This document shows, one piece after another, positions 18,430 to 28,099 of a stretch of 64,000 bases of DNA. This stretch comes from a bacterium (GTDB taxonomy: Bacteria > Armatimonadota > Fimbriimonadia > Fimbriimonadales > Fimbriimonadaceae): positions 248,001-312,000 of the forward strand of contig JAIXQR010000003.1 in assembly GCA_027485645.1 (NCBI GenBank), written 5' to 3'. Numbering within the stretch: the first letter of the stretch is position 1; each line of letters starts with the position of its first letter. Below the pieces are notes generated by a model that was given only the letters and a program-made list of their open reading frames with translations, was not told the DNA's origin and did no database searches. The translations under genes and the position numbers were made by a program.

Positions 18430-21400
18430 TTATCGCCCGCCGGTCGACTTGAACGGCGGAATGGAAGGGTAGTCCGGTCGCTTCAGCGGCTTCACCGGGT
18501 TCTTGGCTAGCAGCTTTTGAATCTCGGCAATTGCCGCTTCAAGCTGCGCGTCTTTGCCTTGTCGCCACAGGAATGGATCGAGCTCGACATCGATATCCGG
18601 AGGGGTACCCCGGTTCTCGATCATCCAGGTGCCGTCTGGGTTGTACATCGCGTCGTCGGGGGAGCTGATCCGTCCGCCATCCACGAGGTTGAACCCGTAG
18701 TTGCTAATCATCGCGCCCCAGGTGGTCTTGCCGATGATGGGTCCGACCTTGTGGAAGCGGAAAAGGTGCGGGAAGATGTCCCCGCCCGACCCGGCCATTT
18801 CGTTGGCAATCATGACCTTCGGCCCGAACACGCCCATTACGGGGATCAGGTAGTCCTTTCCGTACCGCGTTCTCGAACCCGAAACGATCGGCTTGGTCAT
18901 TTCTCGGACCAGGAAGTCGGCAATGGCGCCGCCCCCGTTGTGCCGCTCGTCGATGATCATGGCTTCCTTTCCGGTCTGCGCGTAGTAGTACCGAACGAAC
19001 TCACGCCAGCCGCCAACGTTCGTGTCGGGAACGTGAGCGTAGCCGACCTTTCCGCCGGTCGCGGCTTCGACTCGTTTGCGGTTGCCTTCGGTCCAAGCTC
19101 GATTCCGGAGCTGGCCTTCGTTGGCAATTGGGAGGACAACGACTTCTCGAGCGTCCGTGCCATCGGCGTTGGGTCCAAGCTTGATCTTCACTTGCTTGCC
19201 CGCCTTGCCTTCGAGCGCGACGTACAAGTCCATGACTTCGGTGAGCTCCTCACCGTCGATCGCGAGCAGATACTCTCCGACCTTCGCGTCAACGCCTGGC
19301 TGAGCAAGCGGTGCGTACAGGTTGGGGTTCCAGCGCTCACCGTCAAAGATGCGCGCGAGTTTGTAGCGGTTCTTCTCGAAGGTGTAGTCCGCGCCAAGAA
19401 GTCCGCCCGGAATTCCGCGCGTGCCTGGAATGTCACCGCCACCGATGAACATGTGTCCAACGCTGATTTCGCCAAAGATCTCCGTGAAAAGATAGTTGAG
19501 GTCAGAGCGTGACTTCAGATTTGCCAAGAACGGCTCGTATCGCTTCTCCAGCGCGTCGAGGTCTACGCCGTGGACCTTTGGATCATAGAACCGGATCTTC
19601 TGTTGTCGAATCGCGGAGCGGTACATTCGCCGCCATTCGGTCGGTGGATCTATCTTAACCTGCGCGCTCAAGTTCACCGTGCCTTGGCCAGGATTCGCTG
19701 GAACGCTCGTTGCGATGATGCTCAGTCCACCTTGGCCCTGAACGAGCGCCTTGCTTCCGTCCGGGGTCACGCTGATTCCGCCCACGCCGGTAGTGATTAC
19801 GGTGGGGCGTCGGTCCGAAAACGCGAAGCGAATGAGGCTACTGGTACCACGAGCTGGATCGATCGACGTTGGTCGAACGGGCAATGCGATGGCGAGTACC
19901 GATCCTGGCGTTCCCGCGGCTAATCCACCGTAAGGCTGCTTCGGATGCGGCAGAGTGATGATTCGTGACTCTAGTCCATCGAGATCGACGAGCGAGGTCG
20001 CTGGCTTAGCATCTGGAGTCTTTGCTTCCGGTGCTTTGGCGTCCGGTGCCTTGGCTTCGGCCGGAGCGACTTTCTCTTCGTCGCTTTCCGGTGCCAGCGG
20101 GTTCGGAACCCCTTTCTTAAGCACCAAGCAGTAAACGTTCTGGGTCACGTTCGCCGAAGCATAAGCGGCAATGTCTTGGTTGTCTCCACCAAGACCGACG
20201 TCGGTAGAACCCAGGAAGTAAACGTACTTGCCACTTCGGTCGAAGGCGGGACTTGAAACGTCCGCCAAGCCATCGGTCACTTGGGTCGTCTTGCCGGAGT
20301 CGAGGCTGTAGAAGAAGAGCGCGCCGAAGGTGCTCTCGATGTCTCGCGTGTAAGCGATCCACTTGCTATCGGGTGACCACGAGTACTCGAATCCAATCCG
20401 GCCGCGGCGAACCAGCGAATCAATTCGCGTGCTGACTCCGCTGGCAATATCGCAGATCCAAAGGCCAAGCGAAAAGTCGGAGTAGATCAGCTTCTTGCTG
20501 TCAGGAGACCAGACAATGTTCGAGAAGCTGCCCTGACCTGCGCCGATGCTGATGATTCGGTCTTTGCCAGTTGTGGTGTTATAAAGGGCCAGCTCTTCCT
20601 TGTCGTTCTGGTCCGTAAAGTAGGCAATCGTTCGACCGTCGGGCGACCACGCGGGGCTGCGGCGCTGAATTCCGGGCTCCGAGTGCAAGACTTTCGAATC
20701 GCCTTTGCTGGCTGGCGAGGTGAAGATGAATCCACGCGCTTCGGAAACGATGCGCTGGCCGGTTGGGGAGATATCGACGCCTTGAATGCGTTCGCCAAGA
20801 TCAACGTACTTAGCGCGAACCTCGGGGAAGTCCGCGTCAATCGTGATTGGAACTCGGCTCGCCGACTTTTTCGCTAGGTCGTACAGCCAAATCGAACCAA
20901 ACTCCTCGTAGGCGATGACGCCCGGACCTGCCGAGGCGTTCTTGATGTCCGATCCGTTTGGCGCGATCTCCTCGTTAGACTTTCCGCTCTTCGTGTCATA
21001 GCGGTGGAGAGTCATTTCGCCTTTCGGGTCGGAAAGGTAGTAAATCGAATCGCCAACCCACATCGGGTTTTCGTCTCCCGTGCCCTTCCAGGGGATGCGC
21101 TTGACCTTTGAGGTCGCCAAGTCGCCGATCCAAACCGGACCAGCTTGGCCGCCTCGGTACCGTTTCCATGCGGCTTGCCATTTCGGGTTTGGAATATAGG
21201 CAAGTTGGGTGCCGTCCGGGCTAAGGCTGCCTTCGTCGACGGCTGGGAATGGAAGCTGGACCGGCACTCCGCCGCCGGTGCTCACCTTAAACAGCCGGGT
21301 GTAAGCGTTCTCGGAAGCCATGCTGGAGATGAACAGAACATGCTTGCCATCCGGCGTCCAACCATTCACTTCGTCGGCGGCGGGATGGGCGGTGAGCCGC

Positions 21401-21693
21401 TTTGGCGTGCCACCTTCCACGGGAACGGTGAAGACGTCGGTGTTGCCGTCGTATTGGCCAGAAAAGGCGATGGTGGTTCCGTCGGGCGAGAACTTCGGAG
21501 TGCTCTCGACTCCGGGTGCACTGGTGAGCCGAATGGCCGCTCCGCCGGCGCGTGGCACCTTCCAGAGGTCCCCCGCGAATTGGAAGACGATCGTCGTCGC
21601 GTTCACTGCAGGGTCGCGAAGGATCATCGGGTTCGGGCCCGGATCAAAAGTCTGCGGAGAACTAAGAGCAAGAAGAAGGGTGAACGGCGTCAT
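18430..21693 (-). CDS. tricorn-type S41 protease
   Basis: 1087 aa with a short signal peptide. It contains two beta-propeller regions (WD40-like/TolB-like repeats such as SPDGTTIAFSG, WSPDGRTIAYF, WSPDSKKLIYSD), an Ala/Lys/Pro/Asp repeat linker at about residues 543-562, a tricorn C1 region, a PDZ domain (KVGEYLLAIDGEEL), and a C-terminal S41 domain with the nucleophile in ANEMAGSGGD (Ser about 969). The usual tricorn His and Glu regions are not checked in detail. It probably degrades peptides in the periplasm, unlike cytoplasmic archaeal tricorn. It ends 2 bp from the VanZ gene (convergent). Confidence 0.9.
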   Translation of the reverse strand: MTPFTLLLALSSPQTFDPGPNPMILRDPAVNATTIVFQFAGDLWKVPRAGGAAIRLTSAPGVESTPKFSPDGTTIAFSGQYDGNTDVFTVPVEGGTPKRLTAHPAADEVNGWTPDGKHVLFISSMASENAYTRLFKVSTGGGVPVQLPFPAVDEGSLSPDGTQLAYIPNPKWQAAWKRYRGGQAGPVWIGDLATSKVKRIPWKGTGDENPMWVGDSIYYLSDPKGEMTLHRYDTKSGKSNEEIAPNGSDIKNASAGPGVIAYEEFGSIWLYDLAKKSASRVPITIDADFPEVRAKYVDLGERIQGVDISPTGQRIVSEARGFIFTSPASKGDSKVLHSEPGIQRRSPAWSPDGRTIAYFTDQNDKEELALYNTTTGKDRIISIGAGQGSFSNIVWSPDSKKLIYSDFSLGLWICDIASGVSTRIDSLVRRGRIGFEYSWSPDSKWIAYTRDIESTFGALFFYSLDSGKTTQVTDGLADVSSPAFDRSGKYVYFLGSTDVGLGGDNQDIAAYASANVTQNVYCLVLKKGVPNPLAPESDEEKVAPAEAKAPDAKAPEAKTPDAKPATSLVDLDGLESRIITLPHPKQPYGGLAAGTPGSVLAIALPVRPTSIDPARGTSSLIRFAFSDRRPTVITTGVGGISVTPDGSKALVQGQGGLSIIATSVPANPGQGTVNLSAQVKIDPPTEWRRMYRSAIRQQKIRFYDPKVHGVDLDALEKRYEPFLANLKSRSDLNYLFTEIFGEISVGHMFIGGGDIPGTRGIPGGLLGADYTFEKNRYKLARIFDGERWNPNLYAPLAQPGVDAKVGEYLLAIDGEELTEVMDLYVALEGKAGKQVKIKLGPNADGTDAREVVVLPIANEGQLRNRAWTEGNRKRVEAATGGKVGYAHVPDTNVGGWREFVRYYYAQTGKEAMIIDERHNGGGAIADFLVREMTKPIVSGSRTRYGKDYLIPVMGVFGPKVMIANEMAGSGGDIFPHLFRFHKVGPIIGKTTWGAMISNYGFNLVDGGRISSPDDAMYNPDGTWMIENRGTPPDIDVELDPFLWRQGKDAQLEAAIAEIQKLLAKNPVKPLKRPDYPSIPPFKSTGGR

Positions 21694-21732
21694 GCGAGTT
21701 GCACATAGGTTAGCCGATTAGGCCCTAGCGTC

Positions 21733-22131
21733 CTAGGCTTCGAGCGCGCGACGGGTGGAGATGAATGCCGGTCCGTTGGGGAGTTTTTTGGCAAGGGTGG
21801 AGCCTGGTTCGACAATTCGCCAAAACGGCGTGACCTCTGGGTCGCCGGCCGCCAGACGTTCAAGCGCAAGCTCGGAGACGATGCGGAGGAAAATTCCCGT
21901 GGTGAGCGCGCAGGTCGAGTCTGCCCCGTGCCTTTGGGCAAGATCGCGTCGCAAATCGGCCACCGTGCGGGTTTCCCCGGCTGGAATGGCCCTGACCCAA
22001 GCGTCGATCTCGGCTGGAGTTGAGATCAAAAGCTTGCTGCCGGTCTCTAAACCGGGCATCGGCTTGTCAATCGTCACGATCTCCGCGTCCTTCCGCGCAT
22101 CGAATTTTTCTTGCAATGACTTCTTCGCCAT
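21733..22131 (-). CDS. MGMT/ATL-like DNA-binding family protein
   Basis: 132 aa from ATG 22131. The pattern SLQEKFDARKD, IPAGETRTVADLRRDLAQRHGADSTCALTTGIF and TPFWRIVEPGSTLAKKLPNG matches the small family annotated as methylated-DNA-cysteine methyltransferase-like. Most relatives have CPITTG; here C74 is kept but the Pro is Ala (CALTTG). The PCHR active site of true O6-alkylguanine transferases is absent, so this is not a standard Ada/Ogt enzyme, and its biochemical role is uncertain. Confidence 0.7.
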   Translation of the reverse strand: MAKKSLQEKFDARKDAEIVTIDKPMPGLETGSKLLISTPAEIDAWVRAIPAGETRTVADLRRDLAQRHGADSTCALTTGIFLRIVSELALERLAAGDPEVTPFWRIVEPGSTLAKKLPNGPAFISTRRALEA

Positions 22132-22157
22132 AACAGAACTCAGTATAGAATGAGCGC

Positions 22158-22469
22158 ATGTGGGCCAAGGGTGTGATGCTGCCTTTGCTGTGTGCTGTTC
22201 TGGTCGGCTGCCAAGGGTCAACCACCGGTGCCGACTCGATTACCGGCAAGCTTGTGACCGTACTGATTCGCCGCGATATTCAAGGATCGAGCACGGTTCT
22301 ACCGAGTGGCAGCCGAGATGATTCGTTAACGCAGATCCAAGTCTCCGGTCGACTGACAAAAGTGACCGACTTTGGCGTTACCGTGGAGAACCAGAGCAAG
22401 TCCGGCAAACTTGGCCTACCCGTATTTGTCCCTTGGGATTCGATCGTGCTCGTGCAGCAGGACGAGTAA
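22158..22469 (+). CDS. small lipoprotein of unknown function
   Basis: 103 aa. The signal sequence ends in a lipobox (AVLVGC, Cys18), so it should be lipid-anchored. The mature part has an alternating strand pattern (QIQVSGRLTKVTDFGVTVENQ ... FVPWDSIVLVQQDE) like a small SH3/OB-type barrel. TAGAAT lies 6 nt before the ATG with no Shine-Dalgarno site (leaderless candidate). Its stop abuts the ATG of the next membrane-protein gene, so they are cotranscribed. Only 26 bp separates it from the divergent MGMT-like gene. Confidence 0.7.
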   Translation: MWAKGVMLPLLCAVLVGCQGSTTGADSITGKLVTVLIRRDIQGSSTVLPSGSRDDSLTQIQVSGRLTKVTDFGVTVENQSKSGKLGLPVFVPWDSIVLVQQDE

Positions 22470-23570
22470 ATGGACCTCGTTCCTGCCCTCGTCGCGAACG
22501 CCGGTACGCCATTTATTTGGAGCAGCCTCTTCGTGCTCACCCTCGGCAACGTCATCATTGCCTTGGTTGAGTCATCCATCCTTGATCGCAAGTTTGGCTG
22601 TCGACTGGAAGCATCGTTTGGCATCATGCTTGGCGCGAACTTCCTGACCGCGGGCATCGGATTCGTTTGTCTCCCTTGGCTCACCGGCATTTGGCAGCGG
22701 CTCTCTTTGATCGATCCCATTCGGGCCGCGTTCCCGACCCTCGTGCTTGCCTGGATTTACACATTCCTGCTCACGGCAATCATTGAAGCCGGGGTGCTTT
22801 CTATCATGTCTCGCCGAATGGGCCTCAAGGTCCATCCCTGGCGAGCGAGCGTTTGGATCAATCTCGCCAGCTACGTCTGTCTGATCCTGATCGCTGGTGC
22901 GACCGGACGCTACGGCGGGGCGCTCAATCTAAAGTCTCGGACCGTCTGGATGAAGATGACTCGCCCGATGCCTAGGTTCGATCTTTGGTACGTCAAGCCG
23001 GGTGGAAGGAAGATTGAAAGAATGCAGATGGAGCCGTTTCAACCCGGCAAGAAGCGTGTGTTCGAAGAGTTTGAAGACGCAACCTGGCCACAGATGGACC
23101 CAGAATCCGGTGATGCACTTGCGGTGGTTACTTCTCCGACCGGCGTCCGGTACCTAAAGTGGCTGTCTTCTACACCAGCCAATTCTCCGACACTTATCAA
23201 GCGCTTTGATCCCGCCGTGACTTTGGAACGTACTGCAGAAGTAGGTGGCTGGAAGACCTACGATCCGGGATTCAACGGCCTTTCCAGAACCTTGCAGACC
23301 GAAGAAAATCCACGATTCACATTGGCTCCGATGGTTTGGCCAGGCTACGACTTCGAGGTCACGGACAATCAAACGGGCGAGCGCTACTCCTTCGGACTTG
23401 AAACGCCGTTCTTTCAGTGGCGATGGGGCAACTTGATACAGCTCCCCGACGGCTGGTGCATCGCCGAAAAGGACGGCCGAATTTATCTCGTCGACCTGAA
23501 GCTAAAGCAGATCGGACGGCTAGCCGACGGCTTCGGTGCAACCGCCGTGATTCCCGGGAACTCAAAGTAG
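22470..23570 (+). CDS. membrane protein of unknown function with C-terminal beta-rich domain
   Basis: 366 aa. About four membrane segments lie in residues 15-160 (for example VLAWIYTFLLTAIIEAGVLSIM and INLASYVCLILIAGATG). A soluble C-terminal domain (about 175-366) has repeated strand-turn units that look like a partial beta-propeller (WPQMDPESGDALAVV, LIQLPDGWCIAEKDGRIYLVDL). It starts directly after the lipoprotein stop codon. No family recognised. Confidence 0.7.
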   Translation: MDLVPALVANAGTPFIWSSLFVLTLGNVIIALVESSILDRKFGCRLEASFGIMLGANFLTAGIGFVCLPWLTGIWQRLSLIDPIRAAFPTLVLAWIYTFLLTAIIEAGVLSIMSRRMGLKVHPWRASVWINLASYVCLILIAGATGRYGGALNLKSRTVWMKMTRPMPRFDLWYVKPGGRKIERMQMEPFQPGKKRVFEEFEDATWPQMDPESGDALAVVTSPTGVRYLKWLSSTPANSPTLIKRFDPAVTLERTAEVGGWKTYDPGFNGLSRTLQTEENPRFTLAPMVWPGYDFEVTDNQTGERYSFGLETPFFQWRWGNLIQLPDGWCIAEKDGRIYLVDLKLKQIGRLADGFGATAVIPGNSK

Positions 23571-23580
23571 TTGAAATGCG

Positions 23581-23586
23581 TATAAT
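23581..23586 (+). promoter_or_regulatory. -10 element upstream of the ring-cleaving dioxygenase gene
   Basis: A perfect TATAAT lies 33 bp before the ATG at 23620. No convincing -35 is seen at the right distance. Confidence 0.45.
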
Positions 23587-23619
23587 TGTTGTGGCAATTA
23601 AAAACGCCCCAACAAAGCC

Positions 23620-24594
23620 ATGAGTACCGAACTGAAGTCAAATGCCCCGGTCGTTACCGGAATCCACCACGTCACGCTGGTTTCGAAGGACATCCAGCGC
23701 AACTACGACTTTTGGACCAAGACCCTCGGAATGCGATTGGTGAAGAAGTCCGTCAACCAAGATTCGCCGAGCGACTACCACCTCTTCTACGGCGACTACG
23801 AAGGTTCTCCCGGCACTGAAGTCACGTTCTTTGACTGGCCGAAAACCGCGCCAAACCGAATCGGCAGCGACACCATCGATATCCTCATGCTCCGCGTGAT
23901 CGACGATGCTTCGGTTGCGTGGTGGGCCGAGCGTTTGCGCGGACTTGGCCTCAGTGTGCGCGACGGACTCAATCGAAACGGCCACGCCGCGATCGCGTTT
24001 TCTGATCCGGATGGCGTTCAGCTGGAGATCGTCGCCGACGGTAACGCTCCCCGAGGCGGTTCCGATTGGCCTGGCAGCCCGGTACCCGCGCCGCACCAGA
24101 TTCGCGGCGTCTTTGCCGTCGTCTTCGCCCTCAGCGAACCGGCGACGACGCTCGCAATGATGCAGAACACCCTTGGCTTCCGAATCGCTGGCACCTACTC
24201 CCGAGAGGGCCGCGAAACCACGGTCCTTGTGGCCGGAGATGGACAACCAGGTCGACAGGTCCACGTCGTCTTGGACGAGTCTCGCCCTCGCGGCTACCTC
24301 GGTCACGGCGGCATCCACCATGTCGCGTTCCGAATCACCGACTATCCAACCTACGATCAGTTCTTGAATTGGCTGACCGAGAATCGGATCGGACACAGCG
24401 GCCCGGTCGACCGCCACTGGTTCCGGTCGATCTACTTCCGCTCCGCCGAAGGCCTGGTGCTCGAACTTGCAACCGACGAACCCGGTTTCGCGACCGATGA
24501 GCCGCTAGAAACGCTCGGCGAGCACCTGGCCCTCGCTCCGTTCCTGGAGCCGTCTCGAGACCGCATCGAAGCGTCCCTAAAGAAGCTGGTCTAA
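23620..24594 (+). CDS. ring-cleaving dioxygenase (VOC family, MhqO-like)
   Basis: 324 aa with two tandem VOC/glyoxalase-fold modules (about 8-150 and 155-315). The N-terminal GIHHVTLVSKDIQRNYDFWTKTLGMRLVKKSVNQD and HLFYGDYEGSPGTEVTFFDWP are highly typical of MhqO-type hydroquinone dioxygenases. The second module repeats the pattern (GGIHHVAFRITDY), and VLELATDEPGF supplies the late Glu metal ligand. It is a soluble Fe(II) enzyme, probably for detoxifying quinols. In Firmicutes such genes answer to an MhqR repressor; no such regulator is seen here. Confidence 0.88.
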   Translation: MSTELKSNAPVVTGIHHVTLVSKDIQRNYDFWTKTLGMRLVKKSVNQDSPSDYHLFYGDYEGSPGTEVTFFDWPKTAPNRIGSDTIDILMLRVIDDASVAWWAERLRGLGLSVRDGLNRNGHAAIAFSDPDGVQLEIVADGNAPRGGSDWPGSPVPAPHQIRGVFAVVFALSEPATTLAMMQNTLGFRIAGTYSREGRETTVLVAGDGQPGRQVHVVLDESRPRGYLGHGGIHHVAFRITDYPTYDQFLNWLTENRIGHSGPVDRHWFRSIYFRSAEGLVLELATDEPGFATDEPLETLGEHLALAPFLEPSRDRIEASLKKLV

Positions 24595-24602
24595 GAGGAA
24601 AC

Positions 24603-24629
24603 GCCCTCGCCGGAAGGACCGGCGGGGGC
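24603..24629. terminator. GC-rich hairpin between convergent genes
   Basis: An 11-bp stem (one G-U pair) with a 5-nt loop AAGGA lies between the convergent dioxygenase and GH42 genes. The T-runs on either side are poor (AACTTT forward, GTTTCCTCTT reverse), so it is only a likely bidirectional terminator. Confidence 0.5.
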
Positions 24630-24633
24630 AACT

Positions 24634-26622
24634 TTAGGCTGGCAGGACAATCGATCCGAACGGCGGGATCTCAATCCCTTCCTCGCCGACCGCCACAAAC
24701 TCGGCTTCTTCCGTGCAGTTGAGAATGAAAAGCTTGTCCCCTCGGCGAACCGCCATGACGCCGCGCGAAGTCGTCGAGGTCAAGTCCTTTTGCAGTCCCA
24801 GGTTCGACGCCAAGGTCGTGTAGAACTCTTCCAAGAATGAATCTCGAGTTCGCGCCCCGATGTACCAAGCCTCGCCCGAGCCGAGAACCTTACGCGTGAG
24901 TGCGGGCTTTCCAGAATAGAACTCGCTGGTGTAGTACCCCCGCACCTCGGCGTCGGTCACCCAGAACAGTTCGCAGAACCGCTCGCCCTCGTAAGACTCC
25001 GATCCTTCGCCCGAATCGAGGGCAAGGTGGACCCTCTCTTGCGGAAACAGCGCATCGATCTCTTCCGGCACGATGCCAAGGACCGTCTCCAGCGGCCAAG
25101 TCTTTTGGCGATCGATCACTAAGTCGTTCTCATCCACCATGCCCGAAAGGTAAGTGGTCACGAAAACACCGCCACCCGCGACGAAGGCTTCGATCTTCTC
25201 CGCCACCCCCGGCTTCAGCATGTACAGCATAGGCGCGACGACAACCCGGTACCGGTCAAACGGCTGATCGCTGTCGATCACGTCGCATGGAATACTCTGC
25301 TCCCAGAACCCGCGATAGTGCTCGACGCAGGTTTGGTGATAATCCTTCTCCCCCACAACTGGTCCGCAAGACTCCTTCAGCGCCCAAGCATTTTCCCAGT
25401 CGTAAACAATCGCAACTTCTGGCTCGGAGGTCCAACCAACGACATCCTGAAGCTCCTTCAACGTAGCTCCAACTTCGCATGCTTCGGTGAACACCCGCGT
25501 GCCGGTGCCGCCCGCGTGGCCAACAAACGCACCGTGCCACTTTTCTTGCGACCCGCGCGATTGTCGCCATTGGAAGTACATCGAGCCTTCGCTACCGTGC
25601 GCAACCGCCTGCATCGCCTCCAGCTTGTGCATGTTTGGCCGCTTCAGCCGCATGCTGCTGTACCAGTTGCTCGAGCTCGGCGTGCTCTCGATGAGCAAGA
25701 ACGGCTTCTGCTTGATGCTCCGATACATGTCGTGTACGAACGCGACTTTGATCAGCTCCCAAGTGCCGACCGGGTGCGATTGGAACCCGGGATAAGAGTC
25801 CCAAGTAAAGACCTCTAACTCGTCCTTCCACTTCCAGGGATCTAGCGCCTCGTAGGTGCCCATCATGTTGGTGGTGATCGGAATGTTTGGCGTAATCCGT
25901 CGCAGCGGGGCACTCTCTTCTCGGAAGAAGCTGAGCATTTGGTAAGAGCAGAACCGCTTCCAATCGATGGTGAGGCCATGAATGCTCGTCTCGCCAACCG
26001 GGTGACCGGGCAAGTCAATCTGGTCCCAATCCGTGTAGGTATGGCCCCAGAAGGAGGTCCAGTAGGCCGCGTTCAAGCGCTCAAGAGTCACGTACTTGTT
26101 CCGTAGCCAGTCGATGAAGGCCAGTCGCGACTCTTCGCTGTAATCCTCGCCGCCGTACTCGTTCGACACGTGCCACATGGCAAGCGCTGGGTGAGATCCG
26201 TACCGGTTAGCCAGCATCTCCGCCATTCCCGCCGCTTTTTCCCGGTAGACCTTGCTTGCCCAGTTGAAATTGACCCGGTTGCCGTGATGCCGCCGCTGCC
26301 GGTTTGCATCGGTGCGTAACGTCTCGGGATACTTCTTGCTGAGCCAAGCCGGTGGTGCCGCACTTGGCGTCGCTAGCACCACGTGAATCCCGTTCGCGTG
26401 AAGAAGATCAAAGACTTCGTCGAGCCATTCAAAGGTGTGAACGCCTTCTTCGGGCTCAAGCGACACCCAAGAAAACACTCCGACCGTGGCCGCGTTAACG
26501 CCGGCCTGCTTCATCAGCTCTACGTCTTCGAGCCAAGTCTCCTTTGACCACTGCTCCGGGTTGTAGTCCCCGCCGAACCACAGGGTAGGAAAGTGCGAAT
26601 TGATCGGTGGGTGTTGCTTCAT
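24634..26622 (-). CDS. beta-galactosidase, glycoside hydrolase family 42
   Basis: 662 aa, the usual GH42 length, without a signal peptide, so intracellular. The TIM barrel starts with WFGGDYNPEQW near residue 15. The acid/base Glu is E155 in HVSNEYGG and the nucleophile E312 in LIESTPSSSNW, both intact. A trimerisation domain follows (FVAGGGVFVTTYLSGMVDENDL) and then a small C-terminal beta domain. It hydrolyses terminal beta-galactosides, probably from plant galactans or arabinogalactan oligosaccharides. No transporter or regulator is adjacent. Confidence 0.93.
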   Translation of the reverse strand: MKQHPPINSHFPTLWFGGDYNPEQWSKETWLEDVELMKQAGVNAATVGVFSWVSLEPEEGVHTFEWLDEVFDLLHANGIHVVLATPSAAPPAWLSKKYPETLRTDANRQRRHHGNRVNFNWASKVYREKAAGMAEMLANRYGSHPALAMWHVSNEYGGEDYSEESRLAFIDWLRNKYVTLERLNAAYWTSFWGHTYTDWDQIDLPGHPVGETSIHGLTIDWKRFCSYQMLSFFREESAPLRRITPNIPITTNMMGTYEALDPWKWKDELEVFTWDSYPGFQSHPVGTWELIKVAFVHDMYRSIKQKPFLLIESTPSSSNWYSSMRLKRPNMHKLEAMQAVAHGSEGSMYFQWRQSRGSQEKWHGAFVGHAGGTGTRVFTEACEVGATLKELQDVVGWTSEPEVAIVYDWENAWALKESCGPVVGEKDYHQTCVEHYRGFWEQSIPCDVIDSDQPFDRYRVVVAPMLYMLKPGVAEKIEAFVAGGGVFVTTYLSGMVDENDLVIDRQKTWPLETVLGIVPEEIDALFPQERVHLALDSGEGSESYEGERFCELFWVTDAEVRGYYTSEFYSGKPALTRKVLGSGEAWYIGARTRDSFLEEFYTTLASNLGLQKDLTSTTSRGVMAVRRGDKLFILNCTEEAEFVAVGEEGIEIPPFGSIVLPA

Positions 26623-26834
26623 GGCCGCCCTCCGAGTTTGCCCGCTTTGGGCGCCTTGCCGCCACTCAAAAACGGTGAATCATTTCCGGCCCCGCCGCCC
26701 TTCGTATGGTTGAAAGGCAGTGCCCGGTTTAGTCCGATTCACAACGCGGCTAAAGAACGTCCCATTCCTCAATAGATGTTCGAGAAAAAGGAATCGTTCG
26801 GCATGGGAAAGGTGAGCCCCAGGCGGTGGTATCT

Positions 26835-27140
26835 ATGAACGCGTTGTTTGAGTTCACCAATACTGAAGGCGAAAAGGAAGCCATTCCCGCGCAGTGGCTC
26901 GACGAAAATGGCGTTGTGTTGGCTTGGCCCAGCCGGAAGCAGCGCAAGGTGCAGCTGCAAATCTTGCGCTACCTTGCCACCAAGTTTCTGCCCAATCGAA
27001 CCTACCGGGAAGTTGAAGTGAACATCGTCCTAAAGAACTGGCACGCCTTCAACGACCATGCCCTGCTTCGCCGCGAGATGTTCGACCTAGGGCTGCTAGA
27101 CCGTGAACTCGATGGTTCGGAGTATCGCCGCGCCGTTTAA
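26835..27140 (+). CDS. DUF2087 domain protein
   Basis: 101 aa from ATG 26835 (GGTGG 6 nt upstream). The C-terminal two-thirds has the DUF2087 pattern: KVQLQILRYLATKFLPNRTYREVEVNIVLKNWHAFNDHALLRREMFDLGLLDRELDGSEYRR, a winged-helix-like fold often fused to regulators. It is probably a small DNA-binding regulator. It overlaps the convergent aldo-keto reductase gene by 4 bp. Confidence 0.83.
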   Translation: MNALFEFTNTEGEKEAIPAQWLDENGVVLAWPSRKQRKVQLQILRYLATKFLPNRTYREVEVNIVLKNWHAFNDHALLRREMFDLGLLDRELDGSEYRRAV

Positions 27141-28099
27141 GGCTCGTCGTCCCAAAGGTCGGTCCAGTCTTTCGCCCCTTCCCAAAGGAAAACGTGCCCT
27201 TTGATGAGGCGGCAATTTCGGTCGATCCCGCTGATCGCGGTCATCTCTTCGGGGGTGAGTCGCAACTCGCTCACCGCGCGGAGCATTCCTTCATACTGAG
27301 GTCGCTTTACTGAGAACGGAATCGGAATCGAACCCAACTGAACCTGCCAGAGTACGCAAACAACCGCCGGATGAACCCCCAAGCGCTCGGCGGCCGCCAC
27401 GATGACCGGGTCTTCGATATCCACGGAATCTTCAGGAGTGCGATCTCGCTCTGGACGACTTGGTGATCCGATGGGCGAGTAGCCAATCGGCTGAATGCCG
27501 TTTTCCACCAAGTATTCAAAGTTCGCTTTCTGCTGAAAGTGGGGATGCAGCTCAAGCTGCGCGGCGGCTGGCCGGATCGCCGCATCGCGGAGCAAATGCT
27601 TCAGCTTGTGCACCGTCATGTTTGAGGTTCCGATGTGTCGGACCAAGCCACGCTCGACCAACCGCTCCATCTGCGCCCAGGTTGCCATGTAGGCGTTGTG
27701 GTCGTACGGCACGGCATGAGGGTCTCGGGAGTTCACGTCGACGCCTTGGGCATGATGGTTCGGGAAGGGCCAGTGCACCAAGAACAGGTCGAGGTAGTCG
27801 AGCTTAAGATCGCGCAGAGACTGCTCGCAAGACGCTTCCACCTCGCCGTGCATGTTGTTCCAGACCTTGCTGGTGACCCAAAGATCCTCTCTCGCGATGC
27901 CACTTTCCGTAACCGCGCGCAACGCCTCGCCAACTTCTGGTTCGTTGGCATAAATCGAAGCGCAGTCGAAGTGGCGATATCCCACTTCGCCGGCGCCAAT
28001 CACGGCTGCGGCAATTTGGTCTGCCGTGTAGTTATCCGAACCAAACGTGCCTAATCCCAGTTGTGGAATTGGTTGGCCGCTGTGAGTAAACAAATTCAT
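27137..28099 (-). CDS. aldo/keto reductase
   Basis: 320 aa from ATG 28099 (an upstream in-frame start at 28138 would add 13 unlikely residues). The catalytic tetrad is complete: D45, Y50, K78 and H109 (FDCASIYANE, VTSKVW, FLVHWP). The TIM-barrel strands IPQLGLGTFG and the NADPH-binding IPIPFSVK region are present, though IPIPFS replaces the more common IPKS. It is a soluble NADPH-dependent carbonyl reductase of unknown substrate. Confidence 0.9.
   Translation of the reverse strand: MNLFTHSGQPIPQLGLGTFGSDNYTADQIAAAVIGAGEVGYRHFDCASIYANEPEVGEALRAVTESGIAREDLWVTSKVWNNMHGEVEASCEQSLRDLKLDYLDLFLVHWPFPNHHAQGVDVNSRDPHAVPYDHNAYMATWAQMERLVERGLVRHIGTSNMTVHKLKHLLRDAAIRPAAAQLELHPHFQQKANFEYLVENGIQPIGYSPIGSPSRPERDRTPEDSVDIEDPVIVAAAERLGVHPAVVCVLWQVQLGSIPIPFSVKRPQYEGMLRAVSELRLTPEEMTAISGIDRNCRLIKGHVFLWEGAKDWTDLWDDEP

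Noticed and set aside
19990-20075. short repeated pattern in DNA
   Set aside because: It encodes the Ala/Lys/Pro/Asp linker of the tricorn-type protease and is a protein-level repeat, not a separate element.
21733-22131. true O6-alkylguanine-DNA methyltransferase
   Set aside because: The PCHR active site is missing; only the small MGMT-like family pattern fits.
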